Source of the DNA: Aurantiochytrium sp. KH105
Taxonomy: Eukaryota > Sar > Bigyra > Thraustochytrida > Thraustochytriidae
NCBI GenBank assembly: GCA_003116975.1
Contig: BGKB01000107.1
Span: 186,001-250,000 of the forward strand
DNA length: 64,000 bases
Direction of reading: 5' to 3'
The notes under the pieces are model-generated. The model searched no databases, was not told the origin of the DNA, and saw only the letters and a list, made by a program, of their open reading frames with translations. Shown one piece after another: positions 49,977 to 59,353 of the stretch; positions within the stretch are counted from its first letter, which is position 1; every line of letters starts with the position of its first letter. The position numbers were made by a program, and so were the translations under genes.

Positions 49977-50477
49977 ATGGACGGGGTGAGTTTCAATGCT
50001 GCGCGCGCGACGTGAGCCTAACTGCTGCGTCAAGAGTATCAATTGGGCAGCGCCAGCGGCGCGATACGCTGCTACAAAAAAGGGTGAATAGAAAACTGAC
50101 GTACTTGCTCATGTGTTTATAATCTACAGGGCTCAACGCGACCGGTGCTCAGGTACCCGCGGGTAAACGGGTCAATGCTGTCCAAGTACCAGGACCAAAA
50201 GGTCATCCTCGTGGGCAAGGTCCTCCCAAGCGACCAGGCTGGACCAGGCATGTTCATGCTGCTCGCTGCGGACAACCAGCAGGTCGCTGTCCAGATGCAA
50301 GACCCCGAGACGACCCTCTCCGCGCAACAAATTTACGAGGTCCTCGGCACTGTGAGCAGCGAAGGGACGATGCTCGAAGAGGTGCACTTTCCCTACAGCG
50401 ACAACTTTGATCTCGAAAATTACAACAGAATGCTCAACCTTGCACACGGCAAATTTAGCAACATGTTCTGGGACTAG
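49977..50477 (+). CDS. RPA3: Replication protein A 14-kDa subunit (RPA3), two exons
   Basis: Exon 1 is 49977-49985 only (ATG GAC GGG in a perfect gccaccATGg context), then an intron of 144 nt (GTGAGT...CTACAG), exon 2 at 50130-50477. Phase 0; 118 residues beginning MDG-GSTRPVLRYPRVNGSM. The single OB-fold reads KYQDQKVILVGKVLPSD, MFMLLAADNQQVAVQM, YEVLGTVSSEGTMLEEVHFP and ends with an amphipathic helix LENYNRMLNLAHGKFSNMFW used for trimer formation in RPA. RPA coats single-stranded DNA in replication and repair. Size (about 110-120) fits the family. Convergent with the giant chromatin gene (123 bases). Confidence 0.9.
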
Positions 50478-50600
50478 TCAAGCTCGCTCTTTTTTCATTC
50501 CGTTTTTCTTTTTCTTTTGGCTCCTTCCTAGTTCATCGTATATAATCAAAAACCAAACCAAATGATTGCCCTCGACCCAAACAAATGATCATATTCTCTC

Positions 50601-53600
50601 TCATTCGCCTGTGTCCATTGGCGCCTGGCCATCCTGCGACTGCGACCCCTGCCGCGCGCTCGCATCGCCGGCGTCTATATCGTTGGCTTTGGATTCTTTG
50701 GTTTCCTTGACATCGGACACATCCTCGCCCTTGGATTCCTCCTCTTGCGCGGCGGAAGTTTCTTGCGTACCATTTACCGCGTCGCCGTTCGCTTCCGACT
50801 TGAGAGCCGCCGGGTCAGACTCCGCAGTGGCAGACTTTTCGCTTTCCTGTTTGGTTTCCTGCTTTTCCTCCTCTTCCTGCTTGACATTCTCGTTCTTCAC
50901 TTCGCCCGCCACCTCCGAGGAAGAACCCGTTTCATCCTGATCCGAAGTCGACATCACGTCCGCCAGCAAGACTGCAAAGGATTGATCCCTCGAACGAGTA
51001 AAGGTAACCGTGCGCTTCATGTGCAGAATGTTTTGCATCTGTGCAAAGAGGAGGCCAAAGTCGGCCAGGCTCTGCGCAGCACGCAAGGCACGATGGAAGC
51101 GGAAAGCGTGCCGTGTCGCCATGATAACAGCGCGCTGCGCCTTGTCGTGATTCACCGCATATGGGCTACCCACAAAGAGGTCAAAATAGGTCCCCATCAC
51201 GTCCACCAAGACAGGTCGAATTTTCACCCAGGCCGGGTTCGGCTCGTTCTTGATACTCTTCAGCACGCTAATTACTTCGTTGGTCTTCTCGAACCAATCA
51301 GATTGTTTGTTCTCGCTCAACCACTCATCCGACTTGCAAGAGAGATTCGGGTTAGCTCCATGGCCTACCGTAAGCGACTCGAGCGCGAGGAGACTTGCCA
51401 CGAGCCGCAAAATACGAGACACAAAACCCTCGACGCGAGACTTGTTCAGGAAGGTCGCTTCATCCGCGCGCAAATCATCAATGGTCACGGTCGAGGCACG
51501 CGCGGGCTCCGTCTTGGCGTCAGTGGTCGTCTCCGTCTTGGTGTCATCGTTCTTCTTATCCTCATCCTCATCCTCATCTTCGGCAGCAGACTGCTGCTGC
51601 TCCTCGTCCTGTCCGTCTGCACCTTCTGTTGAGGCGGCCCTCGCGTCGTACGTAAGTGCATGGATAAGAACATTGTCATTCATAAGGTCCTGCTTGAGAG
51701 CCTCCAAAGCCTCTTCGGGATCCTCCTTTGCCTTCTCCACATTGGCACGACACTCTTCCACCTTTTCCTTAAACTCCGCTTCGGCCTTGTGCAGCTCCGG
51801 GGTTTCCCAGGTCGTCTCGCGTGTCTCGGCGTGGTAATAGTACTCGCGGCCATCTTCCGTCTGCACTGTGCGCCAAATCTTCGCTTTCTCGGCAGCCTCT
51901 GCAAGCTGCTTCTCCGCCTCGCTCAAAAGAATCTTCGCCAGCTTCACAACGCGCGAGTCGCCGTCCGCAGTATCCGATTTGCCACGCACATATTTTTGGA
52001 TTCGCGTCGCGGAGAGTTCCTGCTGCGCCTGCGCCTGCGCGCGAAGAAAGGAGGCCCACAAATCTGAAAGCGTGTGATATAGCGCATTCTCACGCGCGCC
52101 GCGGATGTCGAGGGACGCGAGTAGCTGCTTTACCTCATCCTGGGACCAAAAGACACCCCATTGCCCCGTTCGCGCCATTTCCACAAAGACAACCGGAAGG
52201 GCCAAGGTGTCAAAGACCCAGTACCTGTTAAAGTACCGGTCATAGCCGACTGGTTCCATGCGGATGGCACGCTCTCGGATCTGCCGTTCAAGGTCAACGC
52301 GGGTTGCCTCGAGCTCCTCGCGTCGCGCATGCAGCTTGTCCCCCTTGTCCGAGAGATCCTTTTCTGCTCGCTGCACCTCGCGCTGCACCTGTTGCTGCTC
52401 GCGACTAAGACGGTGTAGTTCTTCAATACGGACTTGAATGAAGCTGCGCATTGCACGCGTATCCATGGCCATGTCTGTGAGTGCCGTTGCGAGCCGGAGC
52501 TTCTCATCGACGGAGACCAGACTCAGATCACCGCTTTGGTTGAGAGACAGGAGCGCCTCCTGGAGAATCGGCATGCCCTTTTGAAAGGGCCCAGCAAAGT
52601 CTGTGGTGTTCTCGGCCTTGTCCACGTCCACGAACTTGTTCCCCCGCCGCAGCTTAAGAGCTGCCATGGGCGAGGTCGCTTCACTCCCGCCCATTTCGAC
52701 TCCGGCAACGCCTTCCAAAAGGCCCGGCACCTGGACTGGTGGCAGACGGTATTTGGGGTCGCGACGGATCACGCGCTCCTCGTAAACACGCGAAAACATG
52801 CCGTCGAGCTTGCGGGCATCATTGTACAGCTTGGTGTGCGACTTGTTGAAGCGGCGACAGTTCCGAAAGACTTGTCGCACGTCTGCAGCGAGACCCTCGT
52901 GGCCGCTGCCGAGACAGTCGAACTCGTAGAATCGCGCATCCATGGACAGGAGATCTTCCACGACCGGTTTCTCTTCGCCGTCCTCATCGTCCTCGTCCTC
53001 CTCTTCGTCCATGTCCACATCCTCATCCGGGGCGGGCGTAGCACCACCCACCTGCTGACTCGCGCCATCATCGTCATCATCGTTGCCAGTTGTGCCTCGA
53101 CGCCAATCGATGGCTTCCTGGTAACGATTGCCCTCTGGAGCTCGGTCAGCGTCGTAGTGACCATCGTGCATGCGCTTACGAATCGTTTCCAAATCCATGG
53201 GCCGTTTGATGATCTCAAAGTAGTTGGGCGCATCGTGTAGCATTGGATCCACAGGCACGCAAAAGGGCGGGCTTGCAACGTCATCCATAATTTCCATCAA
53301 GAGCTCGTCGCACGTGCTCAAGAGATCGGGGTCAAATTCAAGACAGGCCAACGTGAGGTCGCGATGCTGCCGCTGCGGCTGGCCGGGATGCTGGTTCTCG
53401 GGATTAAATTGCCACGCGAGGTAGAGATCCTCGTCAGTCCGTAGCTGGTGCAACAAGAGGCGACGCGCAATCTCGGGCCACGACATTTCATTGATCATAC
53501 CCACAGGCGCCGGCCAGAGCTCGTCGCTGTTGTACGGATAAGAGGGTACGGCAGCATCGTGTCCTGCCAATTGGATCGACTTGCGGTGACTGCGCCCCGA

Positions 53601-56600
53601 CCGTCGCGTGGAGATTCCTGCCGTGTCTTCCACGCCATAGACGAATCGACTATTCGCGCGCCCAAAGCTCGAATCCTCCTCGCCACCGACCTGGTCGCAA
53701 AGGAATTTGACGAGAGCCATGCAGACGTCATCAGCGCCAGACTTTACAAACCGCTCGCGGAAGATAGCAAAGGTCTCCTCAGCAAACGCATTGCGGTCCA
53801 TAAAGGTATCGTCCATGATGTACATGACCGTGCGCACCGTGCTCCACAGCTGCAGCATCATGGCAAAGCGCATGCCTTCAACAGAGAAACTTCCCGGCTG
53901 AAAACCAGCCCATGCGCCCACCTCAGCATCCTTGAAATTAGCATCGGGAACCGACGAGGAAAACCGGTATTGCAAAAGACGATCAAAGTCCACAAAGGCC
54001 GGGTCGCAGGGGAGAAAGCGCGGAACAGGACGTTTGGTAACCTTTTCCTTGTGCGCCAGCGCAGCAACAAATGCGCTGGCAATCTCCTTGCCCGCTGCCT
54101 CGCGCTCACGGTCCTCCTCCACGATTTCAAGATCATCAGGAAGCCCAATGCCGTTCTCGATCATGCGACGCTGTTCCAGCTCACGACGCTGTGCATCACG
54201 CTCGCGCTGTTTTTCCGTCTTGCTAGCCTCCTTTGCTTCCTCGGTGATGCGAATTCGCTCACGCTTCACGTAGTTGCGCGAAGACCGATCCATGTCGCGC
54301 AAACCGCGCGAAATGTAGTCATTCATGGCGCGCATCCCCAGGATCATGGGAATGCGATCCTTTTCGTTGGCGAGCATGCGATAGAGCTCCTCCACAACAT
54401 AATAGACACTTTCGAGTATATCGTCTTCGGTGAGCTGGACGGAGCCTTCTTGAAATTCGGCCTCGGCAGAGTCGTCGCCGGCCTTAAACCCGCGACGACG
54501 AGGCATTTCCCGCGAATTGTCCTGAGTCGCCTCGAGAAGGATCGAGTCCAAATCGGTGGAACGTTCACACGAGTCAATGAGGTGGAGAAAGCGGTGGCAG
54601 GCCTCGAAGATTTTCCACACGCGAGCAAAGGTATCCGCGTAGTGCACAGCTGGTGCTACGGGCACATTCGGACCGGCGATACGGTAGCGAACCTTTTCCG
54701 TTTCTAACCAGAGTGTCGGATCGCCGTAGGCAAGTGTCATACTCAGACGGGTGACGCGGTCAAGTTTGACGCGCTGCCGAGGTCTTTTAGCCACCTCTTC
54801 CGCAACCACGGCTGGATCCATACTGGTCAGCTTTTTCATGTGCGAGTGGCTACCCGGGGATTTCGCACGGCGCGAGCGCTTGCGTGCGCGGAGCGTGTCC
54901 TCTTCATCCTCGGCACTCTTGGGACCATCGCCGTCACCGCCGTTACCGCTGTTGCCGCCGCCAGCACCGCCGCTGCCACCACCACCAGCACTGCTACTTC
55001 CGCGCTTGCGTTTCTTTTGGCCGCTCGTATCGCTGGTGTCGACCTCCATAGCAGCGGCATCTTTGCCACCCTTGCCATGCTTGCCATCTTTGTTGTTGCT
55101 CTTTCCAGAAACGCCGGCATGATTGGAGCCTTTTGCACCGCCCCCTGCAGGGGCCCCATTGGCATCACGAGCCGCGGACCCATCCGCGGCCTGTGAACTC
55201 GATGAAGCCTTTGCAGAAGACTTGGCAGAAGCACCTGTCGCATCTTTAGAATCATCTCCGCCAGCCTTGGCGCCGCCCCCACCGGCACCAAGATCTCTGA
55301 AGGTCATGAGCTGCGCTGGCGAAGGCTCGTATTGCTCGCCTTCCGGGTCCTTGATCTGGCGCTGCCATCGTTCCTTGATAGAGAGCGCCAGCGCCGAAAT
55401 GTCGGGATCGAGATGTTTACGAAGCCTGCCAATGAGTTTGCCCATCATGGTGTTGATGAGAGTTTCGGTGTCGACAAACTTGATGCGGTCCAAGCGCACC
55501 AGAAGCTCAAAGATCTTCTTCCGCTGGGCCCCGCGAGCGTTCTTAATGTACTTGTCCGCCACAGCGTCCTGCATCTTCTCGTCGGGACCAACGCCAATAT
55601 AAGTGATGATTTTTGCACAGCAGTCGGTGACGACGGCTACATCCTTTTTGCTTGGTTCCTTGTCACCATGCATCTTCCAAGAACGTACAATCTCCTTTGC
55701 CATGGGTGCGATCTTCTTGTCGGGATGTTTACGCAAACGCTTGACAATGCGCGCCGCGCCCGTGTCGTGCAGAAGATCGGCATTGACGCTGCACGTGGCG
55801 AGTTTTTTCAGCAACACGCGCAAACCCTTATTTTCCTTCTCCTGCAGGTCCGCCAAGGCAGTTCCAGCGCGCGTAAGGTATTGAGTGTCCTTGACAGTCA
55901 TGCTTTTGGGTCTGCGATGCGCGGGCGCGGAGGGACGCGAGCGCGACTTGGCTCGTTTGCCCCCGGTCGTAGAGGCCGCGTCGTCGGCTTCAGCGTCTTC
56001 AAAATATGCCTCTCCCTGACCACCGCCGTCAAGCTCATCAAGACGACGATTCCGCGTGTGCATGCCGCCATAGCCACCGCCACGCATGGCGCGAAAGGTG
56101 TAATTGGTGCAGTTTATCACTCCGTCGAGGCCCTCGAGCACGCTTGCAATTTTGGCGTTTGCAAAACCGAACATTTCCGGTCCGGAGATGGCCGTGCCCT
56201 TGGATGGCAGCCCATTCCGAACCTTGCAATCGTTGACATGGCGCAACACCTGAAGCCAAACAGCTGATGAGGATGCCTCTTCCCAGCTGAGATCGCCGTT
56301 TTCGTGAATCACGCGAAAACGCGGCCCATCAACGCCCTCTAAGATCTCGCTCGTGTACACAGCTTTTTCAGTGGGTGACACAGCGCAAGTATATTGGCGC
56401 TGCGATCGAAAGCCAACAGGAAAGAGATGTTTGGACGAGTAGTACTTGCGGTCGAGGTGGATCTCTCCAACGTCTTGCACGGTGATGCCACCAACGGTAA
56501 AAGGCGCGGGCGTGGCTTGCTGAAGGCTCTGCGCCTGGGCATAGGCTACTTCACGTGTAAGATTTGGGTCAAAATGCGGGACCTTGATGCTTGACTTGCC

Positions 56601-57215
56601 GCTGGATCCGCCTGTCGGGGTAGAGACTGCCTTTTTAGCTGAGCTGCTGGCAATGCGAATGAGTCTAGAATCGAGCATCTCGATGACCTGCTCGTGACTT
56701 CCCGCTGGCGCAGATGCGCGCGGCGTGCGGACTAACGCGTGACCATTGTAACGGAGCGGTGCCACCACCGTCCCGAACACGGTCAGATCCTCGAGAAGAC
56801 CTGGCATGAGCCAGACGTCGCGCAAATCGACCAAATGGCCATCGTCATCGTACACTGCAAAGTTGTCGAGGGTCTGCACGGTTTTCTCGGACTTGTCCTT
56901 TTCATCAAAGTCCTCTGCGTCGAGTTGTCCCTCGAGGAGCTCGGGTGCGCGTTCTTTGTCCCCGTCTGCAAGCTCTAGCAGGCGCGCCTCGCCGAGGCCG
57001 ATTTCGTCCCCGTCGTCGTTGGCTACGCGTGCGAGGAGGTTCTCCAGAACGGTTTGCGTAAACGGCAGGCAGTCGGGCTTGGTGGCGCGTTCTTTCTTGC
57101 GCCTGCCTTTGGCCGCCTCGGCCGCGATCTGCGCCGAGGCGTTCTCTGCCGCCGCGCGCGCCTGCCGCCTGGGTAGCGTGCGTCCCGGCAGGCTGTACGT
57201 CTTCTTGCGAGGCAT
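50601..57215 (-). CDS. 2204-residue FYR / TFIIS-N / bromodomain / WSD / WW chromatin protein
   Basis: Single 6.6-kb exon from ATG 57215 (MPRKKTYSLPGR). Domains seen in order: FYRN-FYRC at about 243-375 (GEIHLDRKYYSSKHLFPVGF, ASSSAVWLQVLRHV, GPEMFGFANAKI); a TFIIS N-terminal-like helical bundle at about 448-515 (TGAARIVKRLRKHPDKKIAP) and a second similar one at about 560-625 (MGKLIGRLRKHLDPDIS); a Ser/Gly/Lys-rich linker (to about 790); long helical regions; a bromodomain at about 1290-1485; WSD/WHIM-type block near 1651-1672 (MEPVGYDRYFNRYWVFD); a WW domain near 1780-1805 (DGREYYYHAETRETTWETP); acidic Glu/Lys/Gln-rich tail. Bromo, WHIM/WSD and related helices are the plan of ISWI-partner (BAZ-like) proteins; FYR occurs in KMT2 and TBRG1-type proteins. 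A scaffold reading acetylated histones in the nucleus is inferred. No enzyme domain recognised. Confidence 0.85.
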   Translation of the reverse strand: MPRKKTYSLPGRTLPRRQARAAAENASAQIAAEAAKGRRKKERATKPDCLPFTQTVLENLLARVANDDGDEIGLGEARLLELADGDKERAPELLEGQLDAEDFDEKDKSEKTVQTLDNFAVYDDDGHLVDLRDVWLMPGLLEDLTVFGTVVAPLRYNGHALVRTPRASAPAGSHEQVIEMLDSRLIRIASSSAKKAVSTPTGGSSGKSSIKVPHFDPNLTREVAYAQAQSLQQATPAPFTVGGITVQDVGEIHLDRKYYSSKHLFPVGFRSQRQYTCAVSPTEKAVYTSEILEGVDGPRFRVIHENGDLSWEEASSSAVWLQVLRHVNDCKVRNGLPSKGTAISGPEMFGFANAKIASVLEGLDGVINCTNYTFRAMRGGGYGGMHTRNRRLDELDGGGQGEAYFEDAEADDAASTTGGKRAKSRSRPSAPAHRRPKSMTVKDTQYLTRAGTALADLQEKENKGLRVLLKKLATCSVNADLLHDTGAARIVKRLRKHPDKKIAPMAKEIVRSWKMHGDKEPSKKDVAVVTDCCAKIITYIGVGPDEKMQDAVADKYIKNARGAQRKKIFELLVRLDRIKFVDTETLINTMMGKLIGRLRKHLDPDISALALSIKERWQRQIKDPEGEQYEPSPAQLMTFRDLGAGGGGAKAGGDDSKDATGASAKSSAKASSSSQAADGSAARDANGAPAGGGAKGSNHAGVSGKSNNKDGKHGKGGKDAAAMEVDTSDTSGQKKRKRGSSSAGGGGSGGAGGGNSGNGGDGDGPKSAEDEEDTLRARKRSRRAKSPGSHSHMKKLTSMDPAVVAEEVAKRPRQRVKLDRVTRLSMTLAYGDPTLWLETEKVRYRIAGPNVPVAPAVHYADTFARVWKIFEACHRFLHLIDSCERSTDLDSILLEATQDNSREMPRRRGFKAGDDSAEAEFQEGSVQLTEDDILESVYYVVEELYRMLANEKDRIPMILGMRAMNDYISRGLRDMDRSSRNYVKRERIRITEEAKEASKTEKQRERDAQRRELEQRRMIENGIGLPDDLEIVEEDREREAAGKEIASAFVAALAHKEKVTKRPVPRFLPCDPAFVDFDRLLQYRFSSSVPDANFKDAEVGAWAGFQPGSFSVEGMRFAMMLQLWSTVRTVMYIMDDTFMDRNAFAEETFAIFRERFVKSGADDVCMALVKFLCDQVGGEEDSSFGRANSRFVYGVEDTAGISTRRSGRSHRKSIQLAGHDAAVPSYPYNSDELWPAPVGMINEMSWPEIARRLLLHQLRTDEDLYLAWQFNPENQHPGQPQRQHRDLTLACLEFDPDLLSTCDELLMEIMDDVASPPFCVPVDPMLHDAPNYFEIIKRPMDLETIRKRMHDGHYDADRAPEGNRYQEAIDWRRGTTGNDDDDDGASQQVGGATPAPDEDVDMDEEEDEDDEDGEEKPVVEDLLSMDARFYEFDCLGSGHEGLAADVRQVFRNCRRFNKSHTKLYNDARKLDGMFSRVYEERVIRRDPKYRLPPVQVPGLLEGVAGVEMGGSEATSPMAALKLRRGNKFVDVDKAENTTDFAGPFQKGMPILQEALLSLNQSGDLSLVSVDEKLRLATALTDMAMDTRAMRSFIQVRIEELHRLSREQQQVQREVQRAEKDLSDKGDKLHARREELEATRVDLERQIRERAIRMEPVGYDRYFNRYWVFDTLALPVVFVEMARTGQWGVFWSQDEVKQLLASLDIRGARENALYHTLSDLWASFLRAQAQAQQELSATRIQKYVRGKSDTADGDSRVVKLAKILLSEAEKQLAEAAEKAKIWRTVQTEDGREYYYHAETRETTWETPELHKAEAEFKEKVEECRANVEKAKEDPEEALEALKQDLMNDNVLIHALTYDARAASTEGADGQDEEQQQSAAEDEDEDEDKKNDDTKTETTTDAKTEPARASTVTIDDLRADEATFLNKSRVEGFVSRILRLVASLLALESLTVGHGANPNLSCKSDEWLSENKQSDWFEKTNEVISVLKSIKNEPNPAWVKIRPVLVDVMGTYFDLFVGSPYAVNHDKAQRAVIMATRHAFRFHRALRAAQSLADFGLLFAQMQNILHMKRTVTFTRSRDQSFAVLLADVMSTSDQDETGSSSEVAGEVKNENVKQEEEEKQETKQESEKSATAESDPAALKSEANGDAVNGTQETSAAQEEESKGEDVSDVKETKESKANDIDAGDASARQGSQSQDGQAPMDTGE

Positions 57216-58295
57216 CTTTTTCTCGTTTCAAAATCCGATTCGCTCTTGCTCGCGCGCTCTGCCCGCGCGCACCTGACCCGCCCGGCTTCGCGCCGCGCCG
57301 CGCCGTGGCCGCCTGCAGGTCTCGCTCGCCCGCGCCTCCGCGCGCCGCGTTTCCTTTTTCGCCCGTCGCAGGCAGGCAGGCAGAGGCAAGGCAAGCCGCC
57401 CCTTATCGTTCACCTCAAACCGATTTCAAACAGGCCCAGCGGCGCCTCGCCCGGCCGTCCGCGGCGCCTCCGCGGCGCGCGTCCGCGGCGCCTCCGCAGG
57501 GGCCTCCGCGCGTCCCGCCGCGCCGCGCCGCGCCGCCGCGCCGCGCCGCCGCGCCGCGCGCGCTCGGTCTCCGCGCGAGCGAGCGAGCGAGCGAGCGAGC
57601 CGCCGCTGCGTCGAGCTCGCTGGCCCGGGCTGCCTGCCTGGTTAGCGCTATGCTCCGTATAGGCTGCGCTTGCGCCGCCAGTTAGCCGCGCGGTGGCCGC
57701 CGTTTGCTCCACTGTGCGGCCGCCGCGCTACTACCGCCTATCGCCGGCGCACACTGGCCTATCGATCCCGCTCGGATTCGCCGTTCCTCCGCGGCCAGCC
57801 AGCCAGCCTTTCCCCCTCCCCTGCCTCTCTGCTTTTGCGCCACTTGCCACCGCCCGCCGCAAGTGCGCCTCCCGCGCGCCGCAAGTCGCGCAAACCGCCG
57901 CCGCAAGTCGCGCGAAAATTTCCCTCCCCTCCTTGGGCCCCTTTTTCACCTCCTCCTCCTCCTCCTGCGCCGCCGCCGACTTCGCCACCGCGACGCCGCG
58001 CCGCTTGCTGCGCGCCGCGCCGCGCGCGCAGGCGGCCGCGCAGACCTCTCTCTCGCTCTCTCCGCGCAGGCCCCGCGCCGCCCGGCCGCGGCGGGCTGGC
58101 GGGGCGGGAGAGCGAGGCCGCGTGCATGGAAAATATCTTCGGCCGCCTCGTCTCATCCTACCGGTATCAGCAGCAGCAGGTCGCGCGCGAATAGCGCGCG
58201 CGAGGGAGGAGAAGAGAAGAGCGCGGGAGCCGCGGCGTGCGCGGGCACACCGCGGAGGCAGGCGGGCAGGCAGGCAGGCGGGCAGGCAGACCTGC
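57216..58295. other. GC-rich divergent region
   Basis: About 1.1 kb between divergent genes, very GC-rich with CGCCG-type runs (57520-57570) and (GAGC)n (57578-57600). The frame of the next gene is open through most of it but reads as Arg/Ala/Pro repeats, so I treat it as leader and promoter. Confidence 0.5.
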
Positions 58296-59105
58296 ATGCG
58301 CGCGGAGAGGCTCGCGAGGCGCGCGGGGGCGGCGCTGCTCGTGCTGGCGGCGCTGCGGATGCTGGCGGGCCTGCTGCCGCTGGCGACGCGGGCGCCCGCG
58401 ACGGCCATCGCGGAGAGGACCATGTCCGCGAAGGCGACGGCGGCGGGCGCGCGGCTGCGCCTGCAGACGCAGCGGTGCCGAGAGGGCGCCGCGGACGGCG
58501 CCGGGGCGGCGCCGATCGTGGTGCGCGCGGTGCGAGGAGACGGCAAGCCTGTGAGCTGGCAGCGCGCGCTCGAGGCCATGCGGCGAGAGGACGACTTTCA
58601 AGACGCGCTGTCCGCGAGCGTGCGAGAGGCCCCCTGGGAGGCGGTCTTCTTCGAGACAAGACCTACGTCGAGCACGACGGCTGCAGAGGATGTCTTCGAG
58701 TTCGTCCTCGTGCCAAGCCGTGGGCTGCAAACGGTCGCAACGGCTGACCTTGAGACCTTTGCTGAGCAGCTTGCTGCGGCAGAGTCTGCGGGTCGCGCGA
58801 CGGCTGTCTTTACGAATCTTGGCGGCGACGCCACGCTCGTGGTGCCCACGATTCCTGCGGCATTAGCGGACGCGCAGGACGCTTTTCGTCACGTGGGGCC
58901 CTATTTTCGAGCGACAAAGACTCTTCCTGGGTCGACGCGAGCGCTTTGGCAGTCTATTGCGGAGTCTATGACCGAGCGCATGAGCCAGAGAGGCGCCCAG
59001 CCTGTGTGGCTCAGCACCTCGGGACTCGGCGTGTACTACCTGCACTTTCGCCTGGACGACAGGCCCAAATACTACACGTACGCACCATTCAAGGGATGGC
59101 CATGA
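58296..59105 (+). CDS. DUF6940-like protein
   Basis: A 269-residue protein from ATG 58296 (MRAERLARRAG). Residues 1-40 are Arg/Ala-rich then hydrophobic (GAALLVLAALRMLAGLLPLA), a possible signal anchor or mitochondrial sequence. The body has SWQRALEAMRREDDFQDALS, then EAPWEAVFFETRP, FEFVLVPSRGLQ, AVFTNLGGDATLVVPTI and, near the end, PVWLSTSGLGVYYLHFRLDD followed by RPKYYTYAPFKG. This C-terminal W-L-S-T-x-G-L-G-V-Y-x-L-H...D-x-R-P-K-Y-Y block is my memory of the DUF6940 family, found in bacteria and protists, function unknown. The family name should be confirmed by profile search; the gene itself is secure. Confidence 0.72.
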   Translation: MRAERLARRAGAALLVLAALRMLAGLLPLATRAPATAIAERTMSAKATAAGARLRLQTQRCREGAADGAGAAPIVVRAVRGDGKPVSWQRALEAMRREDDFQDALSASVREAPWEAVFFETRPTSSTTAAEDVFEFVLVPSRGLQTVATADLETFAEQLAAAESAGRATAVFTNLGGDATLVVPTIPAALADAQDAFRHVGPYFRATKTLPGSTRALWQSIAESMTERMSQRGAQPVWLSTSGLGVYYLHFRLDDRPKYYTYAPFKGWP

Positions 59106-59353
59106 TGTAAAGAAAGAAAAAAGAAAGAAAGAAAGAATGGGTGAAAATAGCCGTTGGCCGAGACCATGACTCGGGCTTCTTTGAACTTCTTCTTTGAACT
59201 TCTTCTTTGAACTCCGAATCATCAAGTTGGTATACCGATGACACGTCGTTCCCACGGGAATCCATCTGATGCCATCGGCCTGGCTTGTCGAAAGAAAAGA
59301 AACGGAGTGGTAAAGCGTGCCGGAGAGCGCACTGACGCGCTCTCGCGTCACCG

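Noticed and set aside
57693-58295. N-terminal extension of the DUF6940-like protein
   Set aside because: No ATG in the expected place and Arg/Ala/Pro repeat composition. The ATG at 58296 begins a plausible targeting sequence.
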